NCBI RefSeq assembly: GCF_039543665.1
Contig: NZ_BAABKE010000010.1
Coordinates: 20,520-84,519 of the forward strand
Length of the DNA: 64,000 nt
Direction: 5' to 3'
Source: Wohlfahrtiimonas larvae
Lineage (GTDB): Bacteria; Pseudomonadota; Gammaproteobacteria; Cardiobacteriales; Wohlfahrtiimonadaceae
A program made the translations under genes and the position numbers. This document shows, in pieces, positions 9,269 through 17,282 of the stretch. The notes under the pieces were generated by a model, which ran no database searches, was not told where the DNA came from, and saw only the letters and a list, made by a program, of their open reading frames with translations. How positions within the stretch are numbered: the stretch's first letter is position 1; each line of letters starts with the position of its first letter.

Positions 9269-9700
9269 ATGAAAACTAAATTTTTGATTTCTATTCTATT
9301 GGTGGGCACACTCTTAGGATTCGGCCAGTCTGAAGTTCTTCAAGGATTGCGTGGTGATGTTCCTGTTGATGAGGAAAATATTGTTGTAGAACCTTATCAA
9401 ATGCAAGAAGGTATAACATTGCATAAAAATTACCGTCAGCAACCACCATTAATTCCTCATAAAATTGAAAAATATCAGATTAATTTGAAAGCTAATCAAT
9501 GTTTGCGTTGTCATTCGTGGCCTTATAATAGTGATTTCAAAACTGTTGCTGCACCAGAAAGCCATTTTATTGATGCTCAATCAGGTCATAGAACGGATAA
9601 TATTGCTGCGGGTCGCTGGTTCTGTACACAATGCCATGTACCGCAATCAAATGCTCCAGAACTTATAGATAATACCTTTTCATCTTCTGATAAACAGTAA
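9269..9700 (+). CDS. napB: NapB, diheme cytochrome c electron donor to NapA
   Basis: This 143-residue periplasmic protein has a signal peptide and two heme c motifs, CLRCH and CTQCH. The middle segment SHFIDAQSGHRTDNIAAGRWFC is typical of NapB, whose conserved histidines are the distal heme ligands. NapB delivers electrons to NapA in the NapAB complex. The ATG at 9269 is preferred to the TTG at 9263 that overlaps the napH stop. It runs directly into napC. Confidence 0.95.
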   Translation: MKTKFLISILLVGTLLGFGQSEVLQGLRGDVPVDEENIVVEPYQMQEGITLHKNYRQQPPLIPHKIEKYQINLKANQCLRCHSWPYNSDFKTVAAPESHFIDAQSGHRTDNIAAGRWFCTQCHVPQSNAPELIDNTFSSSDKQ

Positions 9701-9711
9701 TGGTGAGTGAT

Positions 9712-10320
9712 ATGACATTGATTAAAAAAATTTGGCGATGGTTTTGGTCTCCATCTAAAAAATGGGCCTTAGGAGCATTATTGCTAGCTGGTTTTGTGGT
9801 TGGTGGTATCACTGTTTTTGCATCACATAAAACCTTAGAATGGACAAATAGTGAAGGATTTTGTACAAGTTGTCACACCATGCAATTTAATCAAACAGAA
9901 TATACAGGAACTGTGCATGATGTTAGTAAAACGGGTGTGAGAGCAACATGTTCACAATGCCATGTGCCGGAGCAAGGGTTGAATTTAATGATCCGCAAAG
10001 CCCAAGCTGCTAATGATGTTTATCAACATTTTATCGGTAAAACGATTGATACAAAAGAGAAATTAGAAGAACGTAGAGGATTGCTTGCTATGCGTGAATG
10101 GACCCGGATGAAAAAGAGTGATTCCGCGGGGTGTCGCAGTTGCCACACAGAAATGAATATGGACCTTTCTAATCAAAATTTACGGGCAAGAACAGGGCAC
10201 ACTTTGGCTAAAAATGAAAATAAAACATGTATTGATTGCCATAAAGGTATTGCTCATGAATTGCCTGCAAATTGGGTTGAGTTAGAAAAACAATTGAATT
10301 TAAATTTCTCTAAAAAGTAA
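9712..10320 (+). CDS. napC: NapC, membrane-anchored tetraheme cytochrome c
   Basis: This NapC/NirT-family quinol dehydrogenase has about 202 residues: one N-terminal membrane helix (GALLLAGFVVGGITVF) and four heme c motifs (CTSCH, CSQCH, CRSCH and CIDCH). It passes electrons from the quinol pool to NapB. I prefer the ATG at 9712, which follows GGTGAG, over the ATG at 9700 that overlaps the napB stop. It is the last gene of the operon and is followed by a strong terminator. Having both NapC and NapGH gives two routes for quinol electrons. Confidence 0.93.
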   Translation: MTLIKKIWRWFWSPSKKWALGALLLAGFVVGGITVFASHKTLEWTNSEGFCTSCHTMQFNQTEYTGTVHDVSKTGVRATCSQCHVPEQGLNLMIRKAQAANDVYQHFIGKTIDTKEKLEERRGLLAMREWTRMKKSDSAGCRSCHTEMNMDLSNQNLRARTGHTLAKNENKTCIDCHKGIAHELPANWVELEKQLNLNFSKK

Positions 10321-10343
10321 TCAACAACCATTGTTGAACCATG

Positions 10344-10380
10344 AAAAGCTCCTAAGTTTAAATCTTAGGAGCTTTTTTAT
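10344..10380 (+). terminator. Rho-independent terminator of the nap operon
   Basis: AGCTCCTAAG and CTTAGGAGCT form a perfect 10-bp stem with a 7-nt loop, followed by six T residues. Confidence 0.92.
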
Positions 10381-10487
10381 TACTTAGATAAAAGTTACAG
10401 TTTTTTGATTTAAATAAGGGTATATTGGTTAACTAAAATAAACCAAATATGACATAACTCATAAAAAATGGCCGCAAGGTTATATAT

Positions 10488-10512
10488 ATGTAATTTTATA
10501 TTTACATGTAAA
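10488..10512. promoter_or_regulatory. Candidate operator upstream of the YheO-type regulator
   Basis: Three copies of the same half-site are clustered here: ATGTAA at 10488-10493, then the perfect palindrome TTTACATGTAAA at 10501-10512. The spacing suits a dimeric regulator. Autoregulation is inferred from position only. Confidence 0.35.
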
Positions 10513-10571
10513 GATTTGTTAAATAAAATATGCTTCGTAAGTTAAATTTTTTACACCGAGATGAATTTACT

Positions 10572-11279
10572 ATGAAAGCTCAGAAAGATAAATTGCAAAT
10601 CTTTAAGAAAAAATTCTCTAAAAAGGATCATGAATGTTTGCAATCATATTTTAATTTAGCAGAAACAATTGCTGATTTAATTGGCGCACATTGCGAAGTA
10701 GTGATTCATTCTTTTGAAAATATTGATCGCTCAGTTGTCAAAATTATCAATGGTCATCATACAGGTCGGACCTTGAATTCTCCTGTTACTAATTTGGGGC
10801 TTAAGATGTTGCGCCAATATGAACAAACTGGAGAGTGTGTTTCTAAGAGTTATTTTACAAATGCTAAAAATGGCGGATTGATGAAATCAACCACTTGTAT
10901 TTTAAAGAATCACTCAGATGAAGCAATTGGCATGTTTTGTATCAATATTAATTTATCTGTGCCATTCCCAGAGGTTATTCAAACATTGATGCCAATGGAT
11001 AATCCCACTGTTATCGGCATGCAGCAACCAGAAAATTTTAGCACCAATGCTAAAGAAGTCATTGAAAAAGCAATCGCACATGCAGAGCAAGAAGTAGATG
11101 CCATGCAAAGTAGCTTAAAAAATAGGAATAAGAATATTATTCGCGTACTTCATGAGAATGGAATTTTTGAGTTAAAAGAAGCAACAATTATTGTTGCAGA
11201 GGCACTCCAAATTACGCGTCATGCCGTTTATAAAAATATTCGACAATTCCAAAGTGAAACCAAATCAGTCACAAAATAA
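10572..11279 (+). CDS. YheO-like transcriptional regulator (YheO PAS-like + HTH)
   Basis: This protein of 235 residues (249 from the upstream ATG at 10530) has a YheO-type PAS-like domain in its first ~130 residues. Characteristic stretches are IADLIGAHCEVVIHSFENI, INGHHTGRTLNSPVT and IGMFCININLSVPF. A C-terminal helix-turn-helix follows (IIVAEALQITRHAVYKNIRQF). Homologues bind DNA and sense small molecules. It lies immediately before sdaC and sdaA, so serine or another amino acid is a plausible effector, but nothing in the sequence names the ligand. Neither start has a strong ribosome-binding site. The one at 10572 has a weak GAGATG before it. Confidence 0.8.
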   Translation: MKAQKDKLQIFKKKFSKKDHECLQSYFNLAETIADLIGAHCEVVIHSFENIDRSVVKIINGHHTGRTLNSPVTNLGLKMLRQYEQTGECVSKSYFTNAKNGGLMKSTTCILKNHSDEAIGMFCININLSVPFPEVIQTLMPMDNPTVIGMQQPENFSTNAKEVIEKAIAHAEQEVDAMQSSLKNRNKNIIRVLHENGIFELKEATIIVAEALQITRHAVYKNIRQFQSETKSVTK

Positions 11280-11324
11280 ATAATCATCAGATGTCAAACA
11301 TACCTTAAATACTAAGGAGCTAAC

Positions 11325-12650
11325 ATGAGTAACACATTAAATCCAACCGCAACCATAGAATCCTCCGAAACCACTCGGTCTAAATGGACAAGTTCTGATA
11401 CTACTTGGATGCTGAGCCTTTATGGTACAGCTATTGGTGCAGGCGTTTTGTTTCTGCCAATTAAAGCAGGTTCAGGTGGTTTAATTCCACTCTTATTTGT
11501 CTTATTTTTCTCTTTCCCAATGGCATATTTAGCACATCGTGGTTTATGTCGTTTTATATTGGCGGGAAGTAGTAACGATGGTGATATCACAGTAACCACT
11601 GAAGAATTTTTTGGCCCAACAGCAGGCAATGTGATCACATTTTTATACTTTTTAATCATTTTCCCAATTTTGTTAATTTATAGCGTAGGTTTAACAAACA
11701 CAACATTAAGCTTTATGGAAAATCAATTACATTTGATCAGTGCCACGGCTGCAGATTCTTTAGCACTTAAATCAATTGTATCTCTTGCAATTGTTAGCTG
11801 TTTAATGTTGATCATCAACTTCGGCCAAGAAATGACATTAAAAGTGATGTCTTACTTAGTGTATCCATTCATTTGTGTGTTGATGTTCATTGCCGTTTGG
11901 ATGTCTCAATATTGGTCAACAGCAATTTTCTCAACATGGTCAACAGAAGCAACAGTTATGGGTACTTTGGGTAATATTTGGTTGATCATTCCTGTGATGG
12001 TATTTGCTTTCAACCATTCACCAATCATTTCATCTTTAGCAGTTGCGAAGAAAAAAGAAGATGCGGGTGTTGCTGAACAAAAATGCTCTCGTATCATCAA
12101 ATATGCAAATATTTTAATGGTTGTTACAGTTATGTTCTTTGTTGTGAGTTGTGCATTAGCATTATCTCCAGAACAATTATCACAAGCAGCGGAAGAAAAT
12201 TTACCAATTTTATCTTATGTTGCAAACCATTTCGGTACTCCATTTTTCTCAATCTTAGCGCCAATCGTAGCATTTGTTGCAATGTCTAAATCATTCTTTG
12301 GCCATTATTTAGGTGCAAAAGAAGGCTTTGATGGTTTAGTGACAAGAGGTGCAAAAGCAATGGGTAAAGCACCTTCTGTAAAAACTGTTAACAAAATTAC
12401 ATTTGTATTCATCTTCATCACTTGTTGGGTTATCGCAATTTTATCGCCAAATGTATTAGATTTAATTGAAACATTAGTTGGTCCAATCATTGCATCAATC
12501 TTATTCTTATTACCAATGTACGCAATCAGCAGAGTACCAGCATTAGCAAAATATAAAGGTCAAGTGAGCAATGTTTTTGTAACAGTGTTAGGTTTAATCG
12601 CAATTTCAGCAATTGTATTCAGCTTAGTGAATATGGCAATTGCAGGTTAA
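11325..12650 (+). CDS. sdaC: Serine/threonine transporter, SdaC-type (HAAAP family)
   Basis: This 441-residue inner-membrane permease has about eleven hydrophobic segments. The opening segment contains MLSLYGTAIGAGVLFLPIKAG, the hallmark of the hydroxy/aromatic amino acid permease family. SdaC-type members import L-serine by proton symport. A good AAGGAG site precedes the start. Its position before sdaA supports serine uptake for catabolism. Threonine or another amino acid as substrate cannot be excluded. Confidence 0.88.
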   Translation: MSNTLNPTATIESSETTRSKWTSSDTTWMLSLYGTAIGAGVLFLPIKAGSGGLIPLLFVLFFSFPMAYLAHRGLCRFILAGSSNDGDITVTTEEFFGPTAGNVITFLYFLIIFPILLIYSVGLTNTTLSFMENQLHLISATAADSLALKSIVSLAIVSCLMLIINFGQEMTLKVMSYLVYPFICVLMFIAVWMSQYWSTAIFSTWSTEATVMGTLGNIWLIIPVMVFAFNHSPIISSLAVAKKKEDAGVAEQKCSRIIKYANILMVVTVMFFVVSCALALSPEQLSQAAEENLPILSYVANHFGTPFFSILAPIVAFVAMSKSFFGHYLGAKEGFDGLVTRGAKAMGKAPSVKTVNKITFVFIFITCWVIAILSPNVLDLIETLVGPIIASILFLLPMYAISRVPALAKYKGQVSNVFVTVLGLIAISAIVFSLVNMAIAG

Positions 12651-12685
12651 TGATCTCTCAATCCTAAATGATATACAACAAAATA

Positions 12686-12711
12686 GAGGCTGGAATTAAT
12701 ATGCCAGCCTC
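12686..12711 (+). other. Perfect hairpin between sdaC and sdaA
   Basis: GAGGCTGG and CCAGCCTC form an 8-bp stem with a 10-nt loop, 27 nt before the sdaA start. No T-run follows, so it is more likely an mRNA-processing or stability element, or a partial attenuator, than a terminator. Confidence 0.5.
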
Positions 12712-12738
12712 CTAAAATAAGAACCGGAGATTTCCCCT

Positions 12739-14106
12739 ATGATTAGCACATTTGAAATATACAAAATTGGTATTGGTCCATCGAGCTCGCATACTGTTGG
12801 CCCAATGAAAGCAGCGAAATCCTTTACAACTGAATTAGTGCGTTTGGAGTTAATTGAAAGTACAACTTGTATTATTGTCGATTTATATGGTGCTTTGTCT
12901 TTAACAGGAAAAGGGCATTTAACAGATACAGCCATTATTTTAGGTTTGGCAGGTAATGATCCTGCAACCGTTGATATTGAAAAAATTCCTGAGTTTATGG
13001 CGAGATTGGAAAGAACGAATAGATTACCAATGATGGATAATAAATATTGTGTGGATTTTCCATTAGAAACTAGCATGAATTTCCATACTGAATTTTTACC
13101 TTTGCACGAAAATGGCATGAGAATCAGAGCGTATCGTGGTGAAGAGTTATTATTAAGCAAAACATATTATTCGATTGGTGGCGGTACAATTGTTGATGAA
13201 GAAAATTTTGGACAAAAATCAGGATCACCAGTTGAAGTACCATATCCATTTTCAACAGCTGAAGAACTCATTAAACAAAGTAGGGATAATGCATTATCAA
13301 TCTCTTGTTTGATGTTAAAAAATGAATTGTGCTTGCATTCAATGGAAGAAATACATACGCATTTTGAACAAGTCATTAAAGTTATGAAAGAAGGCATTGA
13401 GCGCGGGATTAAAACAGAAGGTTTATTACCAGGACGTTTTAAAGTACCACGTAGAGCGCCTGATCTATATCGAGCAATCTCGTCTCATGATCGCTTATCA
13501 AGTGATCCAATGGCGACAATGGATTGGGTGAATATGTATGCTTTTGCCGTGAATGAAGAAAATGCAGCAGGTGGTAGAGTTGTAACAGCACCAACGAACG
13601 GTGCATGTGGCATTATTCCAGCAGTATTGGCATATTATGATAAATTTGTTGAACCGTTAACATTTGAAGCATATTTGAAATTCTATTTGGCAAGCTCCGC
13701 TATTGCAATGTTATATAAGTTAAATGCTTCTATTTCAGGTGCTGAAGTTGGCTGTCAAGGTGAAGTTGGGGTTGCTTGTTCTATGGCTGCTGCGGGTCTA
13801 GCTGAGTTAATGGGTGGATGCGCATCTCAAGTATGTATGGCTGCAGAAATTGGTATGGAGCATAACTTAGGTTTAACCTGTGATCCAATTGGTGGGCAAG
13901 TTCAGGTGCCTTGTATAGAGAGAAATGCAATTGGCGCAGTAAAAGCAATTAATTCTGCACGTATGGCATTACATCGCCATTCAACACCAACCGTCTCTTT
14001 AGATAAGGTGATTCAAACAATGTATGAAACTGGTAAGGATATGCATTGTAAGTATAGGGAAACATCACAAGGCGGCTTAGCTGCTGTGATCACAAGATGC
14101 AGTTAA
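12739..14106 (+). CDS. sdaA: L-serine dehydratase (L-serine ammonia-lyase)
   Basis: This 455-residue single-chain iron-sulfur enzyme converts L-serine to pyruvate and ammonia. The N-terminal beta domain has the signature KIGIGPSSSHTVGPMKA. The catalytic domain contains APTNGACGIIPAVL, the GCQGEVGVACSMAA stretch, LTCDPIGG and PCIERNA, which supply the conserved cysteines and glycine loops around the [4Fe-4S] cluster. The length is standard. It follows sdaC by about 90 nt with a hairpin between them, and a terminator closes the unit. Confidence 0.95.
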   Translation: MISTFEIYKIGIGPSSSHTVGPMKAAKSFTTELVRLELIESTTCIIVDLYGALSLTGKGHLTDTAIILGLAGNDPATVDIEKIPEFMARLERTNRLPMMDNKYCVDFPLETSMNFHTEFLPLHENGMRIRAYRGEELLLSKTYYSIGGGTIVDEENFGQKSGSPVEVPYPFSTAEELIKQSRDNALSISCLMLKNELCLHSMEEIHTHFEQVIKVMKEGIERGIKTEGLLPGRFKVPRRAPDLYRAISSHDRLSSDPMATMDWVNMYAFAVNEENAAGGRVVTAPTNGACGIIPAVLAYYDKFVEPLTFEAYLKFYLASSAIAMLYKLNASISGAEVGCQGEVGVACSMAAAGLAELMGGCASQVCMAAEIGMEHNLGLTCDPIGGQVQVPCIERNAIGAVKAINSARMALHRHSTPTVSLDKVIQTMYETGKDMHCKYRETSQGGLAAVITRCS

Positions 14107-14142
14107 TATTATTCCCCCGATAATATTAGGTGTTAAGCGTAT

Positions 14143-14168
14143 GCCCCATCATTGATGGGGCTTTTTTG
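14143..14168 (+). terminator. Rho-independent terminator after sdaA
   Basis: GCCCCATC and GATGGGGC form an 8-bp stem with an ATT loop, followed by six T residues. Confidence 0.92.
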
Positions 14169-14235
14169 ATTGTAATGAATAAATGCCTAATTAATCGTAT
14201 AATATTTATATTCTATAATATAAATGGTTAATTTT

Positions 14236-15144
14236 ATGGCTATATTAATCCCATCATTAAGTAAATGTTTGCCACGGATGACCTCCGGTGAAAAAAATGT
14301 TGCGAAGATTTTAGAATCACAATTAGAAGATGATTACTATTGTTGGTATGACGTTCCAATTGGCGGAAAATCATTACATCCGGATTTTGTTATTTTACAC
14401 CCCTATCGCGGATTATTGGTTCTAGAAGTCAAAGACTGGAAAGCTTCAACGCTTTTATCTATTAATAAAGATACAGCCACCATTTTAGATCATCATTCAG
14501 GTCTGCCCAAAGAAGTTATTAACCCAATTAATCAAGCACGTAATTACGTTTTAACATTGATTAATTTATTGAGTAAAGATTCGCAATTAAACTTACATTT
14601 GAAAGACTCTAAGACCAAACCTTTATTGAGTTATGGTTATGGTGTTGTATTGAGTAATATTACGAGAGATGAATTTGATAAAGGTGAATTAGGTAATGTC
14701 ATTCCTGAGCACTGTGTGATTTGTAAAGATGAGTTGTCTGGTCATTCATCTTTAGAAATGTTTCAAGAGCGATTATGGGGAATGTTTCCTTATGTGCCAG
14801 CTCAGCCTTTAACCTTACCTCAAATAGATCGAGTGCGTTGGCATATTTTTCCTGAATTGCGTATAGGCGAGCAGAGAGATATGTTTGATGATCCTGAAGT
14901 TAAAGTAGAATTGCCAGATATTTTAAAAATTATGGATATTCAACAAGAGCAGTTGGCGAGAAGTTTAGGTGATGGGCATCGAATTATTCATGGTGTTGCA
15001 GGTTCAGGGAAAACGATGATTTTAGGTTATCGTGCCGAGCATTTAGCTCAGTTTATGCAAAAGCCAATTTTGGTTTTATGTTTTAATCGCCCTTTGGCAG
15101 ATATGTTACATTATAAAAATGGCTCAGAAGAGTTTAGATCATAA
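14236..15144 (+). CDS. NERD-domain helicase, N-terminal half (frameshifted gene)
   Basis: Residues 1-150 contain a NERD (nuclease-related) domain: EKNVAKILESQL, DFVILHPYRGLLVLEVKDW and INQARNY, with the acidic and Lys residues of a restriction-like fold. A superfamily 1 helicase begins after it, with Walker A motif HGVAGSGKTMILGYRAEHL and VLCFNRPLADML. The frame ends at 15144, but the next domain continues in the +1 frame from about 15116. The break falls at a run of five A residues (15115-15119), where omitting one base joins the two halves without losing conserved residues. It may be a recent mutation, a sequencing error or programmed frameshifting. The start at 14236 is preferred to 14224. 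Confidence 0.75.
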   Translation: MAILIPSLSKCLPRMTSGEKNVAKILESQLEDDYYCWYDVPIGGKSLHPDFVILHPYRGLLVLEVKDWKASTLLSINKDTATILDHHSGLPKEVINPINQARNYVLTLINLLSKDSQLNLHLKDSKTKPLLSYGYGVVLSNITRDEFDKGELGNVIPEHCVICKDELSGHSSLEMFQERLWGMFPYVPAQPLTLPQIDRVRWHIFPELRIGEQRDMFDDPEVKVELPDILKIMDIQQEQLARSLGDGHRIIHGVAGSGKTMILGYRAEHLAQFMQKPILVLCFNRPLADMLHYKNGSEEFRS

Positions 15145-16072
15145 AGTTCATGTTAGAACATTTCATCAATGGTGTAGCCAACAGTTATCAACTTATAATA
15201 TTCCAAAATCACGTAATGCTAACTTAAGCAGTATGTTTGAAGAGAATGTCCAAAAAGTTATAGATCATGCAGAAACTGGTATTATCCCTAAAGGTCAATA
15301 TGATGCAATTTTGATTGATGAAGGACATGATTTTGAAGATGCTTGGTATAAACTTATTGTACAGATGGTGAACCCGGATAATCCTTGTTTATTAGTTTTA
15401 TATGATGATGCACAATCTATTTATAGTAAGGATAAACGTAAATTAGTATTCTCAAAAGTTGGTATTAATGCTCGAGGAAGAACCGTTATTCTTAAATTGA
15501 ATTATCGTAATACAAAAGAAATTTTAACTGTTGCTAAATTATTTGCTGAACAGTTATTGGTTGAGCGTAAAGAGAGTGATGAAGATGCAATTCCTTTATT
15601 GGAACCAGTAGGTGCTGGACTGAATGGTGATGTTCCTGTTTTAATTAACTTGCCAAGTATGCATCATGAAGTTAGAAAAATTATAGAAACGTTATATGAA
15701 CATCAGAAAAATGGCCTTGATTGGCATCATATGGCTGTATTGTGTCGTAATAATAAATCTATCAATATAATTAAAGATGCTCTGCGTAATAATGGAATCC
15801 CTACACATGGAGAAGAAGTAGAAGGCATTGGTGTTCATGTAATGACCATGCATAAAAGTAAAGGATTAGAATTTGCTTTGGTCTGTATTTTTGAGGTTGG
15901 TAATAAAAATGTGTGTTATGAAAGCGTGGAAAATGAAGCACAACTTTTATATGTAGCAATGACAAGGGCGACAACAAATTTAGTGATGACATGTAGCTCA
16001 TCATCTATGTTTGCGCCACAGTTGTCAGATGCAATTTCTACAGTAAATTATTCATTACAAACAGAGCAATAA
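15119..16072 (+). CDS. UvrD/Rep-type helicase, C-terminal half of the NERD-helicase
   Basis: This frame supplies the remaining helicase motifs: VHVRTFHQWC (Ia-like), YDAILIDEGHDFEDAW (Walker B/DExx), LVLYDDAQSIYS, ILKLNYRNTKEIL (motif IV), VHVMTMHKSKGLEFALV (motif V) and LLYVAMTRATTNLVMT (motif VI). It has no N-terminal Walker A, which lies in the preceding overlapping frame, so the two are one gene. The internal ATG at 15119 is unlikely to be the natural start because no ribosome-binding site precedes it. NERD-helicase proteins are associated with DNA processing or defence, but the exact role is unknown. Confidence 0.75.
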   Translation: MAQKSLDHKVHVRTFHQWCSQQLSTYNIPKSRNANLSSMFEENVQKVIDHAETGIIPKGQYDAILIDEGHDFEDAWYKLIVQMVNPDNPCLLVLYDDAQSIYSKDKRKLVFSKVGINARGRTVILKLNYRNTKEILTVAKLFAEQLLVERKESDEDAIPLLEPVGAGLNGDVPVLINLPSMHHEVRKIIETLYEHQKNGLDWHHMAVLCRNNKSINIIKDALRNNGIPTHGEEVEGIGVHVMTMHKSKGLEFALVCIFEVGNKNVCYESVENEAQLLYVAMTRATTNLVMTCSSSSMFAPQLSDAISTVNYSLQTEQ

Positions 16073-16106
16073 TAACGAATGCGGTATTTTGGATTCATGT
16101 GAAACA

Positions 16107-16508
16107 CTATAGTTGTGGAACGGTGACAGTAATCACTTGGGATTGATTCAATCCTTCTAAAATAATATCTGCTTGTACGGTTACTTCAACTTTTAAAGCA
16201 TTTTGGCATTCAATAGCAATAGCTTGTGTGAAGTATTCTAAATCTCGCACAGTTTTATGACCAATGAATGCTTTGATGTATTTCTCTAAAGAAAATAGCT
16301 CAAGTAATACTTGATCTGCAATATAACTAATGCTGATGCTTGAGCCTGCTTTAGGGTTTTGGCTTGCTTGGCATAAAATAGGTAATTGCACCACATGTTT
16401 CACTGCTGTTTTTAATTCAGGATGTTGATTGCGAATTAAATCAATTGGGAACTCATGGTGTGCGGAAGCATACTGTAAAATTACAGTATCAATCAGAGGT
16501 TTTTTCAT
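16107..16508 (-). CDS. QueF-like T-fold protein lacking QueF catalytic residues
   Basis: This 133-residue protein aligns with the core of preQ0 reductase QueF. LPILCQASQNPKAGSSISISYIAD parallels QueF FTALCPMTGQPDFA-IYISYIPD, and LLELFSLEKYIKAF parallels VESKSLKLYLFSF. It keeps the active-site Cys (C46) and the substrate-contacting Glu (E70). It lacks the catalytic Asp (K53/A54 at that place), the His of FHEDC (R88 there) and the NADPH-binding region, so nitrile reduction is unlikely. It lies 17 nt downstream of yhhQ, in the same transcript, under a preQ1-I-like leader. A true queF is present at 59226. Its role, such as binding or modifying a 7-deazaguanine, is unknown. Confidence 0.65.
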   Translation of the reverse strand: MKKPLIDTVILQYASAHHEFPIDLIRNQHPELKTAVKHVVQLPILCQASQNPKAGSSISISYIADQVLLELFSLEKYIKAFIGHKTVRDLEYFTQAIAIECQNALKVEVTVQADIILEGLNQSQVITVTVPQL

Positions 16509-16525
16509 AATGATTTCAATGTTAT

Positions 16526-17065
16526 TTAATGTGTTGTTAAAGTTGTTGATTCGTTATTTTTAGGCTTGATGATGAAGACTTTACTGATGATGGTGGAAGC
16601 GATTAAAAACTTCGCAATGATATCTGCAAAGATAATTTCAGCCATCATTGGCAATTCAAAAATTCCATAGAAAGCGATGAAAGTGAACAGTGTGCTATCA
16701 ATGGGAACGCTTGCAGCATTACTTGCTAATACGCGAACATGCCAAGAATGTTGTTTGAGCTTTTCAAACACACCTGTGTTCATTAATTCACTAAATAAAA
16801 TGGCTAAAAATGATGCCAATAAAAATCGCCATGGAATCTCAAAATAAAAAGCACAAATAGTGTTCACAAGCAAAGCTAGTGCAATACCAAGTAATGCAAA
16901 ATTCAAACTATAACGATGAAGATGATCGCGCAATGTGAAAACAAAGGCAAAGAAGATTGTGCCGTAACTGAGCAAGCCAAAGAAAGGCAACTCAATAAAA
17001 TGATCCAACAATAAATTGGCAACAAGCACACTTGCCACATAGGCAACGAGATAGATATATTTCAT
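16526..17065 (-). CDS. yhhQ: YhhQ/VUT-family queuosine precursor transporter
   Basis: This inner-membrane protein of 179 residues has about six hydrophobic segments and the family pattern: FGLLSYGTIFFAFVFTLRDHLHR near residue 30, then ELMNTGVFEKLKQHSWHVRVLASNAASVPIDSTLF. YhhQ proteins import queuosine precursors such as preQ0 and preQ1. The start at 17065 is chosen because an AAAAAGG ribosome-binding site lies before it. The longer frame to 17113 would run through a preQ1-I-like element that sequesters that site. The next gene encodes a QueF-like protein, consistent with salvage of 7-deazaguanines. Confidence 0.88.
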   Translation of the reverse strand: MKYIYLVAYVASVLVANLLLDHFIELPFFGLLSYGTIFFAFVFTLRDHLHRYSLNFALLGIALALLVNTICAFYFEIPWRFLLASFLAILFSELMNTGVFEKLKQHSWHVRVLASNAASVPIDSTLFTFIAFYGIFELPMMAEIIFADIIAKFLIASTIISKVFIIKPKNNESTTLTTH

Positions 17066-17070
17066 AACTA

Positions 17071-17104
17071 ACCTTTTTATTTCAATTGGGGTGAGGGAAC
17101 CCAA
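17071..17104 (-). promoter_or_regulatory. Candidate preQ1-I riboswitch controlling yhhQ
   Basis: Read on the minus strand, a short hairpin (TTGGG stem, loop TTCCCTCAC, CCCAA stem) is followed by an A-rich tail ending in AAAAAGG, the ribosome-binding site of yhhQ. This reproduces the compact preQ1-I layout: GGUUC in the loop, CACCC at the closing side, an A-rich third loop, and loop CCU able to pair with tail AGG as a pseudoknot. Ligand binding would hide the ribosome-binding site. The downstream gene is exactly what this riboswitch class controls. Confidence 0.6.
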
Positions 17105-17282
17105 GTAACTCAAGGCATAAATTTTACAGGAATTTTATAAGATTGAAAGTTTTAGGTGAAAGGGCTAGGTTTACGCTATTAAACTTTATAATTTCAGCTA
17201 CTATAGTAGACTTTATAAAAAGGTCGCATAACACATAAAAGAATGTTTGAGTGATCTATGATTAAAATAATTAGGAGGGAGA

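Noticed and set aside
12686..12711. sdaC-sdaA hairpin as a terminator
   Set aside because: The stem is strong, but no T-run follows, and sdaA clearly belongs to the same unit.
17066..17113. Longer yhhQ start at 17113
   Set aside because: It would translate the preQ1-I-like element and its ribosome-binding site, and the extra 16 residues do not look like the family.
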